Assembly (NCBI RefSeq): GCF_026168105.1
Contig: NZ_LBMW01000004.1
Coordinates: forward strand, 224,692 to 288,691
Origin: Streptomyces hygroscopicus
GTDB taxonomy: Bacteria > Actinomycetota > Actinomycetes > Streptomycetales > Streptomycetaceae
Direction: 5' to 3'
DNA length: 64,000 nt
In this document: in pieces, positions 31,069 through 40,838 of the stretch
How positions within the stretch are numbered: the stretch's first letter is position 1
How the letters are laid out: every line of letters starts with the position of its first letter
Translations under genes and position numbers: made by a program
The notes under the pieces: generated by a model
Database searches by the model: none
The model's input: only the letters and a program-made list of their open reading frames with translations
What the model was told of the DNA's origin: nothing

Positions 31069-34000
31069 TGCCGTCCACCCAGGTCATCTACAACATCGTC
31101 GCCCGCGACAACGCCTCCCGCACGTTCACCCGGGTCGCGGACTCCAGCACGCAGCTGGAGCGCGGCATGGGACGGCTCGGCGGCGCCATGAAGTCGGCGC
31201 TGGTCGGCCTCGGCGCCGCCGACCTGATCGGTGTCGCCGCCGTCAAGATGGCCGCCGACTTCCAGTCGCAGATGACCCGGGTTGAGACGGGCGCAGGCGA
31301 GCTGAAGAAGAACATGGGCCTGGTCTCCGACGGTGTGCTGAAGATGGCCGGGCAGGTCGGGCAGTCCACCAGCTCCCTGACCGCGGGCCTGTACACGGTC
31401 GAATCGGCCGGATACCACGGCGCGGACGCCCTCAACGTGCTGCGTAACGCGGCGATGGGTGCGAAGGTCGGCGCCGCCGACCTGGGGACGGTCACCGACG
31501 CGGTAACGACCGCCCTCAACGCGTACAAGCTCGGCGCCGGGCAGGCCGCCGAGGTCACCAACGCCCTGATCGCGACGGAATCTGAGGGCAAAACCAACAT
31601 GGAGGCCCTCGCGGGCAGCCTGTCGACGGTCTTGCCGACAGCCGCCGCCGCCAAGGTCGGCCTCAACGAGGTGTTGGGCGCGATGGCGACGATGACCGCG
31701 CAGGGCACCCCGGCCGCAGACGCCGCCACCTACCTGCGGCAGACCATCGGCCAACTGTCCAACCCGTCGGGCAAAGCCGCGCAGGAAATGAAGAGCCTCG
31801 GCCTGTCCGCAGTGCAAGTCGGCCAGGAACTCGGCACGAAGGGCCTCGCGGCAACCCTGCAAACGCTGACCGACGCGATCACCAAACACATGGGGCCCGC
31901 CGGAACAGTACTGATCCAGCACCTGCAGAAAGCCGCGAAGAACACCACAGACTTCCAGAAAGTCCTCGCCAACCTAGCGCCGGCACAGCAAACCTACGTC
32001 GGTGCGCTCGCCACGATGGTCGGCGGCACCAAGTCCATGCAGGCGGCGCTGGAGTTGACCGGCCCGCACATGAAGGACTTCATCAAGAACACGGACGGGA
32101 TCGCCGAGCACGTCAAAAAGGGCGGCAAGCAGATTGAGGGCTGGGACGCCGTCCAGGCGACGTTCAACCAGAAGCTGGCGGAAGCCAAGTACGGCCTGCA
32201 GGCTCTCGCGATCCAGATGGGTACGAAACTGTTGCCCGTCGCTTCGTCGGTCGTGTCGGTCATCGGGACGAAACTCGTTCCTGCGGTCAGTCATTTCGCC
32301 GGGTTCCTCACCGACACAGCAATCCCCGACGTAATCAAGTTTGGGGAGTCGCTGGTCAACAAGCTGGTGCCCGTGTCCACGGTGAAGTCCGAGTTCGGTA
32401 AGGTCGAGAAGACCGTCTCCGACTTCTTCGATGCGCTGCTCGGCAAGAATGCGGCGAAGGCGAAGAAAGGCATCAGCGTGGCGCCGCCACTGCTGAAGCC
32501 GCTGACGCTGACACCGCCGAAGCTGCTCGCCAAGCCTCCCGAGCCGATCCCGTTCCCCGAAATGGAAGGCTTCATCGGGGCCATGCCGAAGAAGTCGAAA
32601 GCGACGGATTCGATGGCCAAGACCCTCGGCGACCAGATCCGTAACGCTGTTCAGGGCGGCATCCAGAACATCAAGTGGGGGCCGCTGGGCGCGTCACTGG
32701 GCAAGGGCCTGCTGAGCGCATTCGACTGGCTGGCGAAGAACACCGGCCAGATCATGGACAAGCTGCTGAAGGCGTTTTCGAGCATCGACTGGCTGAAGGT
32801 CGGCAAGCAGGTCGGCGGCACAGCACTCCCGTTCATCATCGGCTTCGTCAACAACCTGTTCGAGCCGCTGTTCTCCGGCTCGTTCTGGTCGAAGCACTGG
32901 TCGGACATTCTGCTGTTCGCAGTGACTTTGATCCCGATCGGAAAGTTTGCGGGTGCTGTCGGGAAGGTCCTGGAGAAAATCCCGTTCCTGAAAATGTTCG
33001 CGCCAGTCTTCAAGAGCATCGAGGGCTTGGGCGGCGCGATGGAGAAGCCATTCGGGAAACTGATCAAGGGATTGGGTAAATTCGGCAAATCCGTCTGGGA
33101 CGGAATCGTCAAGGGATTCACCAAGGTTTTCCCCGAAAGTGCCGGGAAAGTAGGCAAATTCATCGAAGACTTTGCGCTCGGAATCTTCGGCTACTGGGCG
33201 CGTTTCGGCGCCGCGGGCGTGCGCCTGATCAAGGGCCTGGGCGACGGAATCCTCAGCATGGGCGAGAAGGTCGGCGAGTGGATCGGCAAGGCCATCGGCT
33301 GGCTGATCAAGCCGTTCGCCAAGGCCGGAAGCTGGCTGCTCTCCAAAGGCCGCGACTTCGTCGGCGGCCTCCTCAACGGAATAGCCGACATCGGCAAGAC
33401 CGTGGGCGGTTGGCTCCTCGACAAGGTGATCAACCCCGGTCTGCACATGTTCATCGACGCGAACGTGTGGCTGATCAGCAAGGGCATGGACCTGATCAGC
33501 GGCCTGAAAAACGGCGTCGTGCGGATCGCATCCACCATCGGCCAGTGGCTGTACGCGAACGTCATCTCCCCCGTCGTCGGCGCATTCTCGAAAGCCGGAT
33601 CATGGCTGTGGGATGCGGGCGGCCACCTGCTGACCGGCCTGAAAAACGGCATCGTCAACGCCGTCAGCGGCATCAGCAGCTGGATCAAATCGAACATCGT
33701 CGACCCCGTCGTCAACGCGGTGAAGCACTGGTTCGGCATCCACTCCCCGTCAACCGTTTTCGCCGAACTCGGCGGCCACCTGACAGCAGGCCTCCTCAAA
33801 GGCATGGCCAGCACAGGCGGAACCGAGATCGCCAGAATGGTGTTCGGTGACCTGCCGTCCGCACTCGGCCACTTCATCGAGAAGGGCCTCGTATCGATCA
33901 GTAACCTGCCCAGCAAGGCGATGAAAGCGCTCGGCAGCCTGGGCGGCGACCTGCTCGGCTTCCTCGGCCTTGGCGGAGGTGGCGGCGGCTCCTCGAAAAA

Positions 34001-34553
34001 CCAGCAGATCGGCGAAACCCTCGCCGCGGCCTACGGCTGGTCCGGCCCCCAGTGGGCGGCACTCAAAAGCCTGTGGAACGGCGAGTCCGGCTGGAACGAG
34101 CGCGCCCTCAACGCCTCCAGCGGCGCCTACGGCATCCCGCAATCCCTCCCGGCGAGCAAGATGGCGTCGGCCGGCTCGGACTGGCGCACCAACGCGGCCA
34201 CCCAGATCAAGTGGGGCCTGGACTACATCAGGTCGGTGTACGGCAACCCCCTCAACGCGTACTCGCAGTGGCTCGCCCGCTCCCCGCACTGGTACGACCA
34301 GGGCGGGTTCCTTCCTCCCGGACTGTCGCTGGTGGCGAACGGGCTCGGCCGCCGCGAACCGATGGCCGTTTTCACCCCCGACCAGTGGGCGACCCTGCGG
34401 GAACTCGCCGCAGGCCGCGGCGGCAGCACCGGACAGCCCATCGAGGTGCGGGTGTTCATCGGGGAGCAGGAACTCACGGACATCGTGCGCGTCGAGGTCG
34501 CGCACGGACACCACGAACTGGCGGCAGCCCTCAACGCAGGACCGGGATGGTGA
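31068..34553 (+). CDS. Tail tape measure protein with lytic transglycosylase-like end
   Basis: 1161 residues; ATG overlaps the stop of the T frame. N-terminal TP901-type core (FTRVADSSTQLERGMGRLGG, MAADFQSQMTRVETGAGE), several hydrophobic helices between about 320 and 860, repeated Trp/Gly segments (GSWLLSKGRDFVGGLL, GSWLWDAGGHLLTGLKNG). From about residue 985 a lysozyme/SLT-like domain appears (LKSLWNGESGWNERALN, SGAYGIPQSLP, ATQIKWGLDYI), useful for wall penetration. The length sets the tail: at about 0.15 nm per residue roughly 170 nm. Confidence 0.95.
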   Translation: MPSTQVIYNIVARDNASRTFTRVADSSTQLERGMGRLGGAMKSALVGLGAADLIGVAAVKMAADFQSQMTRVETGAGELKKNMGLVSDGVLKMAGQVGQSTSSLTAGLYTVESAGYHGADALNVLRNAAMGAKVGAADLGTVTDAVTTALNAYKLGAGQAAEVTNALIATESEGKTNMEALAGSLSTVLPTAAAAKVGLNEVLGAMATMTAQGTPAADAATYLRQTIGQLSNPSGKAAQEMKSLGLSAVQVGQELGTKGLAATLQTLTDAITKHMGPAGTVLIQHLQKAAKNTTDFQKVLANLAPAQQTYVGALATMVGGTKSMQAALELTGPHMKDFIKNTDGIAEHVKKGGKQIEGWDAVQATFNQKLAEAKYGLQALAIQMGTKLLPVASSVVSVIGTKLVPAVSHFAGFLTDTAIPDVIKFGESLVNKLVPVSTVKSEFGKVEKTVSDFFDALLGKNAAKAKKGISVAPPLLKPLTLTPPKLLAKPPEPIPFPEMEGFIGAMPKKSKATDSMAKTLGDQIRNAVQGGIQNIKWGPLGASLGKGLLSAFDWLAKNTGQIMDKLLKAFSSIDWLKVGKQVGGTALPFIIGFVNNLFEPLFSGSFWSKHWSDILLFAVTLIPIGKFAGAVGKVLEKIPFLKMFAPVFKSIEGLGGAMEKPFGKLIKGLGKFGKSVWDGIVKGFTKVFPESAGKVGKFIEDFALGIFGYWARFGAAGVRLIKGLGDGILSMGEKVGEWIGKAIGWLIKPFAKAGSWLLSKGRDFVGGLLNGIADIGKTVGGWLLDKVINPGLHMFIDANVWLISKGMDLISGLKNGVVRIASTIGQWLYANVISPVVGAFSKAGSWLWDAGGHLLTGLKNGIVNAVSGISSWIKSNIVDPVVNAVKHWFGIHSPSTVFAELGGHLTAGLLKGMASTGGTEIARMVFGDLPSALGHFIEKGLVSISNLPSKAMKALGSLGGDLLGFLGLGGGGGGSSKNQQIGETLAAAYGWSGPQWAALKSLWNGESGWNERALNASSGAYGIPQSLPASKMASAGSDWRTNAATQIKWGLDYIRSVYGNPLNAYSQWLARSPHWYDQGGFLPPGLSLVANGLGRREPMAVFTPDQWATLRELAAGRGGSTGQPIEVRVFIGEQELTDIVRVEVAHGHHELAAALNAGPGW

Positions 34554-34556
34554 TCG

Positions 34557-36782
34557 ATGGCAATCCCCGGGAACTTCCTGTCGGCTACCACCGAACAGGT
34601 CGATCCGGACACGTCCGGGTGGACGACCGTGCAGAACTGCACCAAATCCCTCGGTTCGGGCGGCCGGAACGGCGACGGCTGCCTCATGCTCACCAGCACC
34701 GCAGCAGCCGAAATGCAAGCCCGCACCGCCTCCACCTACACCGTCACACCGTGGACCGAGTACTACACGTTCGCTGACGCCAGCTCCTCCACCCAGCCGG
34801 AGCGCATCGGCATCCAGTGGCTCGACGACTCCCTCACCCAAATATCGATCACGTGGGGGCTCACCACCGACACGGCGTCCTCGTCGTGGCACCGCATCAG
34901 CGTCGCCGGAGTCGCCCCGTCGAACGCCGCCTACGCGCGGGTCATGCTGTCCGCCACCGCCACCGCCAGCGGCAAGACCTCCTTCTTCGAGAACGTGTAC
35001 CTCGGGCCGCCCATCCGCACCTCCGGCAACCTGTTCACCTTCGACACCGAATCCGGCGGCGAACTCGACGCCAGCGGATGGGTCGCCGAAAACAACAGCA
35101 CCGTCACCCGCGACGCCCCCGCAGTGGCATGGCCCGTCAACTCGTACAACGCGGGCGGCCACGTCATCAAAATGACCGTCTCCGCGAACGGCTCCGCATC
35201 CATGCGGTCCAGCGACCGGCCCGACGCCGAACCGGGCCGCGAATACCTCGCCTACTGCTACCTGAACCCGCCAACCACCAGCGCCTACTGCTGGATGGAG
35301 CTGCGCTGGTACGACGCCGTCGGCAACCAGATCGGCGCCCAACAGTCGGTACTGAACCAGCCCGGCACCGGCTGGTACCAGCAGTACGCGTCCGGTGTCG
35401 CCCCGGCAGGCACCGCATCCTGCTCCATCGGCATGGGCATCTCCGGCGGCACAGCCGGGCAAGTCCTCCGCGCCGAGGGCGTCGTCGTCATGCTGATGCC
35501 CGACCTGTACCCGGGCACCGTCATGCCCTACGCGGACGCCGGATTCGAGCAGGGCATCGGCTCGTGGACCGTCGCATCAGGTGTGGCCACCATCGCCCAG
35601 TCAGCGCCGTGGGGAGCCAACGCCTACAGCGGCGAATACGCCCTGACCGTCACCTCCTCCACAGCTACCAAAAGCGTCCTGACCTCCGCCCACTACCCGG
35701 TCACAGCCGGCGTGGGCTGGCGCGCCGAAACAGCAGTCAAGGTGACAGCAGGAGCCGCCTGGACCCTCGCCGTCGACCTGGCATGGTACGACTCACTGGG
35801 CACACTGATCTCGACAACAGCCACCCCATCCGGATCAATCCCGTTCGACGGGAACTGGTGGCTGGCCTGGTCCGACGTCACAGCACCATCGAACGCGGCG
35901 ACCGCACAGATCCGAATCTCACTCACAGCCACCGCGGCCACGTCGACAATCCAAGTCGACAACATCGGGCTGTTCGAATCCCTGCCCGCATTCGAAGTCG
36001 ACCCCGACAACACGCTCGCCCGCATGGTGCTGATCCTGCGGGAACTCGACACCACCCAATACCTCACCCTGTACCGGATCGTCGCCGGACGCCAAACCAT
36101 CGTGCGAGGCAGCACCGGATACCTCGACAGCACGGCGCTGACCAGCACCCAGCTCACCGTCGAAGACTATGAGGCGCCGCTCGGGCAGGACGTCTCCTAC
36201 CGGGCCGAGCTGTACACCTCCACCGGCACCCTGGGCTCCCGCCGCGAAGACGGGCCCGTCCAGCTCACCGTGGATGACCCGTCCCTCGTATGGATCAAAG
36301 ATCCGGTGCAGCCCGAACGGAACGTGCAACTACGCGCCTCAGAACCCCCGGACTGGGCGCGCCCCATCGAACAGTCCGTGCTGCGAGTCCGTGGCCGCCG
36401 AAACCCGGTCGTCCTCTCCGACGTCCGCGGCGGCCTCACCGGCACACTCAAAATCTGGACACTCACCGACGCCGAGCGGGAAGCCATGCACTTCGCCCTC
36501 GACACCGGCGACACGCTGCTGCTGCAGTTCGCCGCCGGATACGGCCTCGACGACACCTACGTCGCTGTCGGAGAAGCCACCGAAAGCCGCGTGTCGTGGG
36601 GCGGGGAACCACGCCGACTGTGGCAGCTCCCCCTCACCCAGGTCGACGCACCCACCGGAGGCACAAGCGGCACCGCAGGCTGGACAGTCCAAGACCTCGC
36701 AGCCACCTGGGCGACCGTCCTGGACGTGGTCCACACCTACGCCACCGTACTGGATCTGACCCTCGACCAGCGGGAGACGTAA
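34557..36782 (+). CDS. Minor tail protein with repeated carbohydrate-binding-like domains
   Basis: 741 residues. Three jelly-roll modules of about 150 residues follow one another, each marked by a strand pair such as WHRISVAGVAPSNAAYARVML, GWYQQYASGVAPAGTASCSIG and WWLAWSDVTAPSNAATAQIRI. The C-terminal 250 residues are fibronectin-like and end in a tail-attachment part. This arrangement fits a distal-tail/fibre protein binding surface sugars of the host. The repeat family resembles CBM-type domains. Confidence 0.8.
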   Translation: MAIPGNFLSATTEQVDPDTSGWTTVQNCTKSLGSGGRNGDGCLMLTSTAAAEMQARTASTYTVTPWTEYYTFADASSSTQPERIGIQWLDDSLTQISITWGLTTDTASSSWHRISVAGVAPSNAAYARVMLSATATASGKTSFFENVYLGPPIRTSGNLFTFDTESGGELDASGWVAENNSTVTRDAPAVAWPVNSYNAGGHVIKMTVSANGSASMRSSDRPDAEPGREYLAYCYLNPPTTSAYCWMELRWYDAVGNQIGAQQSVLNQPGTGWYQQYASGVAPAGTASCSIGMGISGGTAGQVLRAEGVVVMLMPDLYPGTVMPYADAGFEQGIGSWTVASGVATIAQSAPWGANAYSGEYALTVTSSTATKSVLTSAHYPVTAGVGWRAETAVKVTAGAAWTLAVDLAWYDSLGTLISTTATPSGSIPFDGNWWLAWSDVTAPSNAATAQIRISLTATAATSTIQVDNIGLFESLPAFEVDPDNTLARMVLILRELDTTQYLTLYRIVAGRQTIVRGSTGYLDSTALTSTQLTVEDYEAPLGQDVSYRAELYTSTGTLGSRREDGPVQLTVDDPSLVWIKDPVQPERNVQLRASEPPDWARPIEQSVLRVRGRRNPVVLSDVRGGLTGTLKIWTLTDAEREAMHFALDTGDTLLLQFAAGYGLDDTYVAVGEATESRVSWGGEPRRLWQLPLTQVDAPTGGTSGTAGWTVQDLAATWATVLDVVHTYATVLDLTLDQRET

Positions 36783-37876
36783 TGTATACGGCTCCCAGCA
36801 GCGGCTTTCTGCCGGCGCTGCTGTACTCGCACACGATCGCCACACAGGTCACCCTGATCCGCACCGACGGATCCGAGGAAACCCTGCAGCACACGGGCGG
36901 CTCCGTCACCGCAGACCGCGGGCAGGCCACCCGGCGGACCTGCTCGGTGACGCTCGCCGACACCACCCTGATCCCGCGCACCCCAGCCGACCGGCTGTCC
37001 GTGTACGGGGCGCAGCTGCGGATCTCCCGCGGCCTGTACATCAGCGGCAGCCCGCAGATGGTCCCGATCGGAATGTTCCGCATCGACAGCGTCGACGGTG
37101 ACCCCGACGTCGGGCCCGTCACCATCAGCGGGTCAGGGTTCGAGGCGTTCATCCAGGACGACGCCTTCACCGCGCCACGAACCGTGACCTCGGCAACGTC
37201 CGCAGTCGCCGGGATCACGGCACTCATCCGGGACACACTGCCAAACGCCACCGTCGTCTCCCGGGTCACGGACACCAGCATCGGCACCCGCACCTGGGAC
37301 AGGCAGGCCGACCGGTGGGCAGCAATCCAGGAAGTCGCCATAGCCCTCGGCGCCGAAGTGTACGCAGACGCCAACGGCGACTTCGTGATCTCGGCGCTGG
37401 CCACACCCTCAGCATCGAACGTGGTGTGGGAAGTCGCCGCCAAAGAAGGCGGCGCCTACGTGTCCGCGAGCCGCGGAATGTCCCGCTCCGGCGTCATCAA
37501 CTCCTGGACCGCCTACGGAGAAAACTCCACCGACAACACACCGCCAGTACAGGCAACAGTCGAGGACACCGACTCCACCTCACCGACCCACGTGTCCGGC
37601 CCGTTCGGACGTGTCCGAGGCTTCTACAGCTCACCGACACTGACCACCACAGGCGCATGCACCTCCGCCGCCACCGCCAAGCTGGCCCTCTCCCTCAAAC
37701 CCAACGCGAAATGCGACCTCACCGCCATACCCAACCCCCTACTGGAACCCGGCGACGTAATCCGCGTGGTCTACCCAGACGGCGTGCGTGAACTCCACCA
37801 AATCCAGTCGCTGACAATCCAACTCGACACCGCAGCCATGTCCATCACCACCATCAGCGCGCAGGAGGCCACGTGA
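36782..37876 (+). CDS. DUF5047-like minor tail protein
   Basis: 364 residues; ATG overlaps the previous stop. The region GGSVTADRGQATRRTCSVTLAD and the later YGAQLRISRGLYISG correspond to DUF5047, a baseplate-hub-like domain encoded behind the tape measure in Streptomyces phages. The rest repeats a similar barrel with PNPLLEPGDVIRVVYPDG. It should be part of the tail tip. Confidence 0.8.
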   Translation: MYTAPSSGFLPALLYSHTIATQVTLIRTDGSEETLQHTGGSVTADRGQATRRTCSVTLADTTLIPRTPADRLSVYGAQLRISRGLYISGSPQMVPIGMFRIDSVDGDPDVGPVTISGSGFEAFIQDDAFTAPRTVTSATSAVAGITALIRDTLPNATVVSRVTDTSIGTRTWDRQADRWAAIQEVAIALGAEVYADANGDFVISALATPSASNVVWEVAAKEGGAYVSASRGMSRSGVINSWTAYGENSTDNTPPVQATVEDTDSTSPTHVSGPFGRVRGFYSSPTLTTTGACTSAATAKLALSLKPNAKCDLTAIPNPLLEPGDVIRVVYPDGVRELHQIQSLTIQLDTAAMSITTISAQEAT

Positions 37877-38451
37877 CCACCCGGGCAGCCGCGATGCAGG
37901 CCGCAGCAAGCATCCGGCGGGCGGCACAAAAGACGGCAGCCGCCGACCCCGTCGCCCACGGCAGCGACTGGCGCCTCGCCACCGTCTCCACCGTCAACAC
38001 CGACGGAACGATCGTCACCTCCGACGGAATCACCGTGCGCCGCCTGAAGTCCTATCCCGTGCCGTCCGTCGGCGACCAGGTGATGCTCGCCTGGTCGGGG
38101 CTCGGCAACTGGATGGTCATCGGCCAGCCGAGCGCCGGAACGACCTGGGCATGGCAGACCATGACGGGCCTCGCGGCCGGAGCCAACTCCAGCCAAAACC
38201 CCGGCTACCGGCTCACCGACGACGCCATGGTCGAATTCCGCGGCTCCTGGACGTTCACCAACGCCCCCGTCAACCCGTTCACTCTCACCACACTGCCGAC
38301 CGGCTACCGGCCGTCAAATGTCCGCGAGTTCGGCATTTGGTCCCCATCGACCGGCACCGCAATCCAATGCCAGGTAGCCACCACAGGCGTCGTCACCGTG
38401 TACAGCACCAACAAGTCCTATTGGCTCGACAACACCCGCTTCTCACTCTGA
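37873..38451 (+). CDS. Minor tail protein
   Basis: 192 residues from GTG 37873. Helical N-terminus, an OB-like barrel (WRLATVSTVNTDGTIVTSDG, VPSVGDQVMLAWSG) and a C-terminal beta domain with FRGSWTFTNAP and TGYRPSN. The latter strand pattern recurs in tail tip proteins that end in a receptor-binding head. Adjacent gene 38470 shares the fold. Confidence 0.7.
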   Translation: MTTRAAAMQAAASIRRAAQKTAAADPVAHGSDWRLATVSTVNTDGTIVTSDGITVRRLKSYPVPSVGDQVMLAWSGLGNWMVIGQPSAGTTWAWQTMTGLAAGANSSQNPGYRLTDDAMVEFRGSWTFTNAPVNPFTLTTLPTGYRPSNVREFGIWSPSTGTAIQCQVATTGVVTVYSTNKSYWLDNTRFSL

Positions 38452-38469
38452 CCGCCCAGGAGGAATCAC

Positions 38470-39057
38470 GTGTCCGGCTCACTGACCGACTCCTACGGGC
38501 AGTCAATCCCGTACCTCGACTACACCGACAAGCCTGACCTGAAGACCCTCGGCGAGGGCATCGTCGGCGGCCTGACCCCGAAATCCGTGATGAGGTTCGC
38601 GTCCGCCTCCGCCCGGGACGCGACCATCACCACGCCAGTGGCGGGCATGGTCGCGTGGCTCAACGACGTCAAACAGTTGGCGTACCACAACGGAACCTCG
38701 TGGATCACGATCACGGCAACCGACTGGACGGCACTCACGTTCGCGTCCGGCTACGTCGCCTTCAGCGGCAACCCGGCATACAGGATCATCAACCAGCGGG
38801 TTGAGCTCCGGGGCACCGTCGAGAAGAGCGACAGCAGCCCGTTCGCGAAGGGCAGCTTCTTCACGATCTGCACCCTGCCGTCCGCCGCCTGGCCCGCCTA
38901 CTACCGGTACTTCACCGGCGCAACACAGTGGGCTGCGGACATGTACGGCCGGATCGAAGTCCACCCGGACGGCACCATCCAGTGCCTGATCCCATCGAGC
39001 GGCGCCACCGGAGCCGCATGGATCTCCCTCGACCAGGTCGCCTACTCGCTCGTTTAA
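38470..39057 (+). CDS. Tail fibre / receptor-binding-like protein
   Basis: 195 residues with RBS AGGAGG. Begins with LTDSYGQSIPYLDYTDKPDL, then the fibre linker phrase ARDATITTPVAGMVAWLNDVKQL and NGTSWITIT, and ends in a beta head domain (VELRGTVEKSDSS, AADMYGRIEVHPDGTIQ). This order is typical for the last tail gene of Streptomyces siphophages. Confidence 0.75.
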   Translation: MSGSLTDSYGQSIPYLDYTDKPDLKTLGEGIVGGLTPKSVMRFASASARDATITTPVAGMVAWLNDVKQLAYHNGTSWITITATDWTALTFASGYVAFSGNPAYRIINQRVELRGTVEKSDSSPFAKGSFFTICTLPSAAWPAYYRYFTGATQWAADMYGRIEVHPDGTIQCLIPSSGATGAAWISLDQVAYSLV

Positions 39058-39074
39058 CCCCGCACCCCAGCACA

Positions 39075-39094
39075 CCCCGGCCAGCGGACCGGGG
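39075..39094 (+). terminator. Terminator behind the tail genes
   Basis: Arms CCCCGG and CCGGGG (with neighbouring GGCC) around an 8-nt loop, followed by CCATTCG. Weak but well placed between the tail and lysis clusters. Confidence 0.55.
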
Positions 39095-39117
39095 CCATTC
39101 GCATGCCCAGGAGCACC

Positions 39118-40059
39118 ATGCCGAATCCCGCCCTCAAGTACGGTCGCCGCGCGCCGAAGCGCGCCCCAGCCCTGTCTTTTTCCCGGTTCTTCACCGGGAA
39201 GGTCCCGGCTCACCCTGCCGCGGCCGACTACCTCGCGCGTCTCGCTGACTGGCAGATGCTGGGCAACGATGTGGCCGGGGACTGTGTGGCCGTGACGTGG
39301 GCCAACGTTCGCCGTCTCGTTGCCTTCATCGCCGGGGCGGAGAACTACCCATCGCAGGACGAGGTCTGGGAGGTCTACCGGACTCAGAACCCGAACTTCG
39401 ACCCGAACGGTGACCCGAACGTCAACGGTCCCGGCTCGTCGGCCGACGGCGGCATGGACATCCAGACGTTGCTGGAGTACCTGGTGAAGGTCGGCGGGCC
39501 GGACGGGAAGAAGGCGCTCGCGTTCGCCAAGGTCGACCCGACCAAGCCCGACGAGGTCAAGGCTGCGATCTCCATCTTCGGATTCGTATGGACTGGTCTC
39601 GTCGTCCAGGACGCCAACATGCAGCAGTTCAACGCGGGCCAGCCGTGGGACTACGTGGCCCGCTCCGCCGACGACGGCGGCCACTCCGTCATCACCGGCG
39701 GCTACGGCCCGCCCGGCAAGGGGCCGCTCGGCGGAGACGAACGGTTCATCACCTGGGCGCAGGAGACCAGCTTCACCGACCGGTACTGGAGCCGGAAGGT
39801 CGAGGAAGCCTGGGTCGTCATCTTCGAGGAACACCTCCAGCACCCGGCCTTCCAGGAAGGCGTAGACCTCGCAGCGCTCGCCGCGGACTACACCGCTCTC
39901 ACCGGGAAGCCGTTCCCTGCGGTCGTCCCGCCCCAGCCGGCCCCGATACCGACCCCTCCTCCGTCGCCCACTCCTTCTCCGACTCCTGGACTGGATCCTG
40001 ACGTGGTTCAAGCGTGGAAGTCGATGAAGGCGTGGGCTGCCAAGAACGGAGTCCAGTGA
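39118..40059 (+). CDS. Papain-like cysteine-peptidase-fold protein
   Basis: 313 residues. ATG 39118 has RBS CAGGAGCACC. The motif [21 protein letters not shown] with a candidate nucleophile Cys and the later [13 protein letters not shown] with a candidate His resemble C1/C39-like peptidase folds seen in actinophages. The C-terminal part has a Pro-rich linker ([18 protein letters not shown]) and a short helix. It lies between fibre and lysis genes and could cleave host surface protein or peptidoglycan crosslinks; not proven. Confidence 0.6.
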   Translation: MPNPALKYGRRAPKRAPALSFSRFFTGKVPAHPAAADYLARLADWQMLGNDVAGDCVAVTWANVRRLVAFIAGAENYPSQDEVWEVYRTQNPNFDPNGDPNVNGPGSSADGGMDIQTLLEYLVKVGGPDGKKALAFAKVDPTKPDEVKAAISIFGFVWTGLVVQDANMQQFNAGQPWDYVARSADDGGHSVITGGYGPPGKGPLGGDERFITWAQETSFTDRYWSRKVEEAWVVIFEEHLQHPAFQEGVDLAALAADYTALTGKPFPAVVPPQPAPIPTPPPSPTPSPTPGLDPDVVQAWKSMKAWAAKNGVQ

Positions 40060-40604
40060 TGGCGCTCTCCGACCTGTCCGTCCTGGACGGCTACAAGACC
40101 GGCGGTTTCCCGCCCGGCTACTCGAAGACCTGGCGCACCTTCTACAGCCCCGTCGACAACGTCCACGGCGTGCTCCTCGACCTCATCCGCTCTGCCACAA
40201 CCAGCCTGGTCGTCGCCTGCTACGGCTTCGACGATGACGAACTCGCTGACGCTCTCCACGAGAAGCTCATCGACGAACACATCTTCGTGCAGCTCAGCCT
40301 CGACTCCAGCCAGGCCGGCGGAGTGCACGAGCGGAAGCTCCTGGCCCGCGAGGCGTACCCGGCGTCGTCGATCGCGGTCGGCCGTTCAGAGAAGAACGCG
40401 ATCATGCACATGAAGCTGCTGGTCGTCGACGGCTTGGACGCCGTGAGTGGCTCGACGAACTGGTCGACGTCCGGGGAGACCCTTCAGGACAACCAGACCA
40501 CGATCATCAGGGATCCGCTCGAGGCCGCGATGGCGCGCACCCGAGCGGACCACATCCACAGCCACATGCTGCAGGCCGCGGCCGGGAAGCGAGGCGCGGC
40601 ATGA
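40059..40604 (+). CDS. Phospholipase-D-like (PLDc_2) protein, single HKD motif
   Basis: 181 residues; ATG overlaps the previous stop. [24 protein letters not shown] carries the H-x-K-x4-D and the following GSTNW of the PLD superfamily; [17 protein letters not shown] is the usual first strand/helix. Single-motif members (Nuc, endonuclease-like) work as dimers on DNA or phospholipid. In a lysis cluster it might help envelope damage, host DNA breakdown or superinfection defence. Confidence 0.8.
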   Translation: MALSDLSVLDGYKTGGFPPGYSKTWRTFYSPVDNVHGVLLDLIRSATTSLVVACYGFDDDELADALHEKLIDEHIFVQLSLDSSQAGGVHERKLLAREAYPASSIAVGRSEKNAIMHMKLLVVDGLDAVSGSTNWSTSGETLQDNQTTIIRDPLEAAMARTRADHIHSHMLQAAAGKRGAA

Positions 40605-40828
40605 ACAGGTGGCACCTGTACTGGCTGCTGTGGCTGACGGCCGGCTTCGTCGTGCCGGAGGCTTACGCACTGTTCACCAACACGAAGAACACGCTCAGCT
40701 GGACGATCTGGTCCTGGTTCGGCGTGAAAGAGGGCGTCCCCGTCTGGCAGTGGAGCCTGGCGCACCTGCTCCTGGCCGTCATCCTGCTGTGGCTGGTCGG
40801 GCACCTCGCATTCGGCATCTGGCGCTGA
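40601..40828 (+). CDS. Small two-span membrane protein, holin candidate
   Basis: 75 residues; ATG overlaps the previous stop. Two hydrophobic segments ([15 protein letters not shown] and [22 protein letters not shown]) separated by an aromatic loop with NTLSWTIW. Located directly before the endolysin, so it may act as holin or pinholin together with the gene at 42326. Confidence 0.6.
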   Translation: MNRWHLYWLLWLTAGFVVPEAYALFTNTKNTLSWTIWSWFGVKEGVPVWQWSLAHLLLAVILLWLVGHLAFGIWR

Positions 40829-40838
40829 GGAGGGGATC

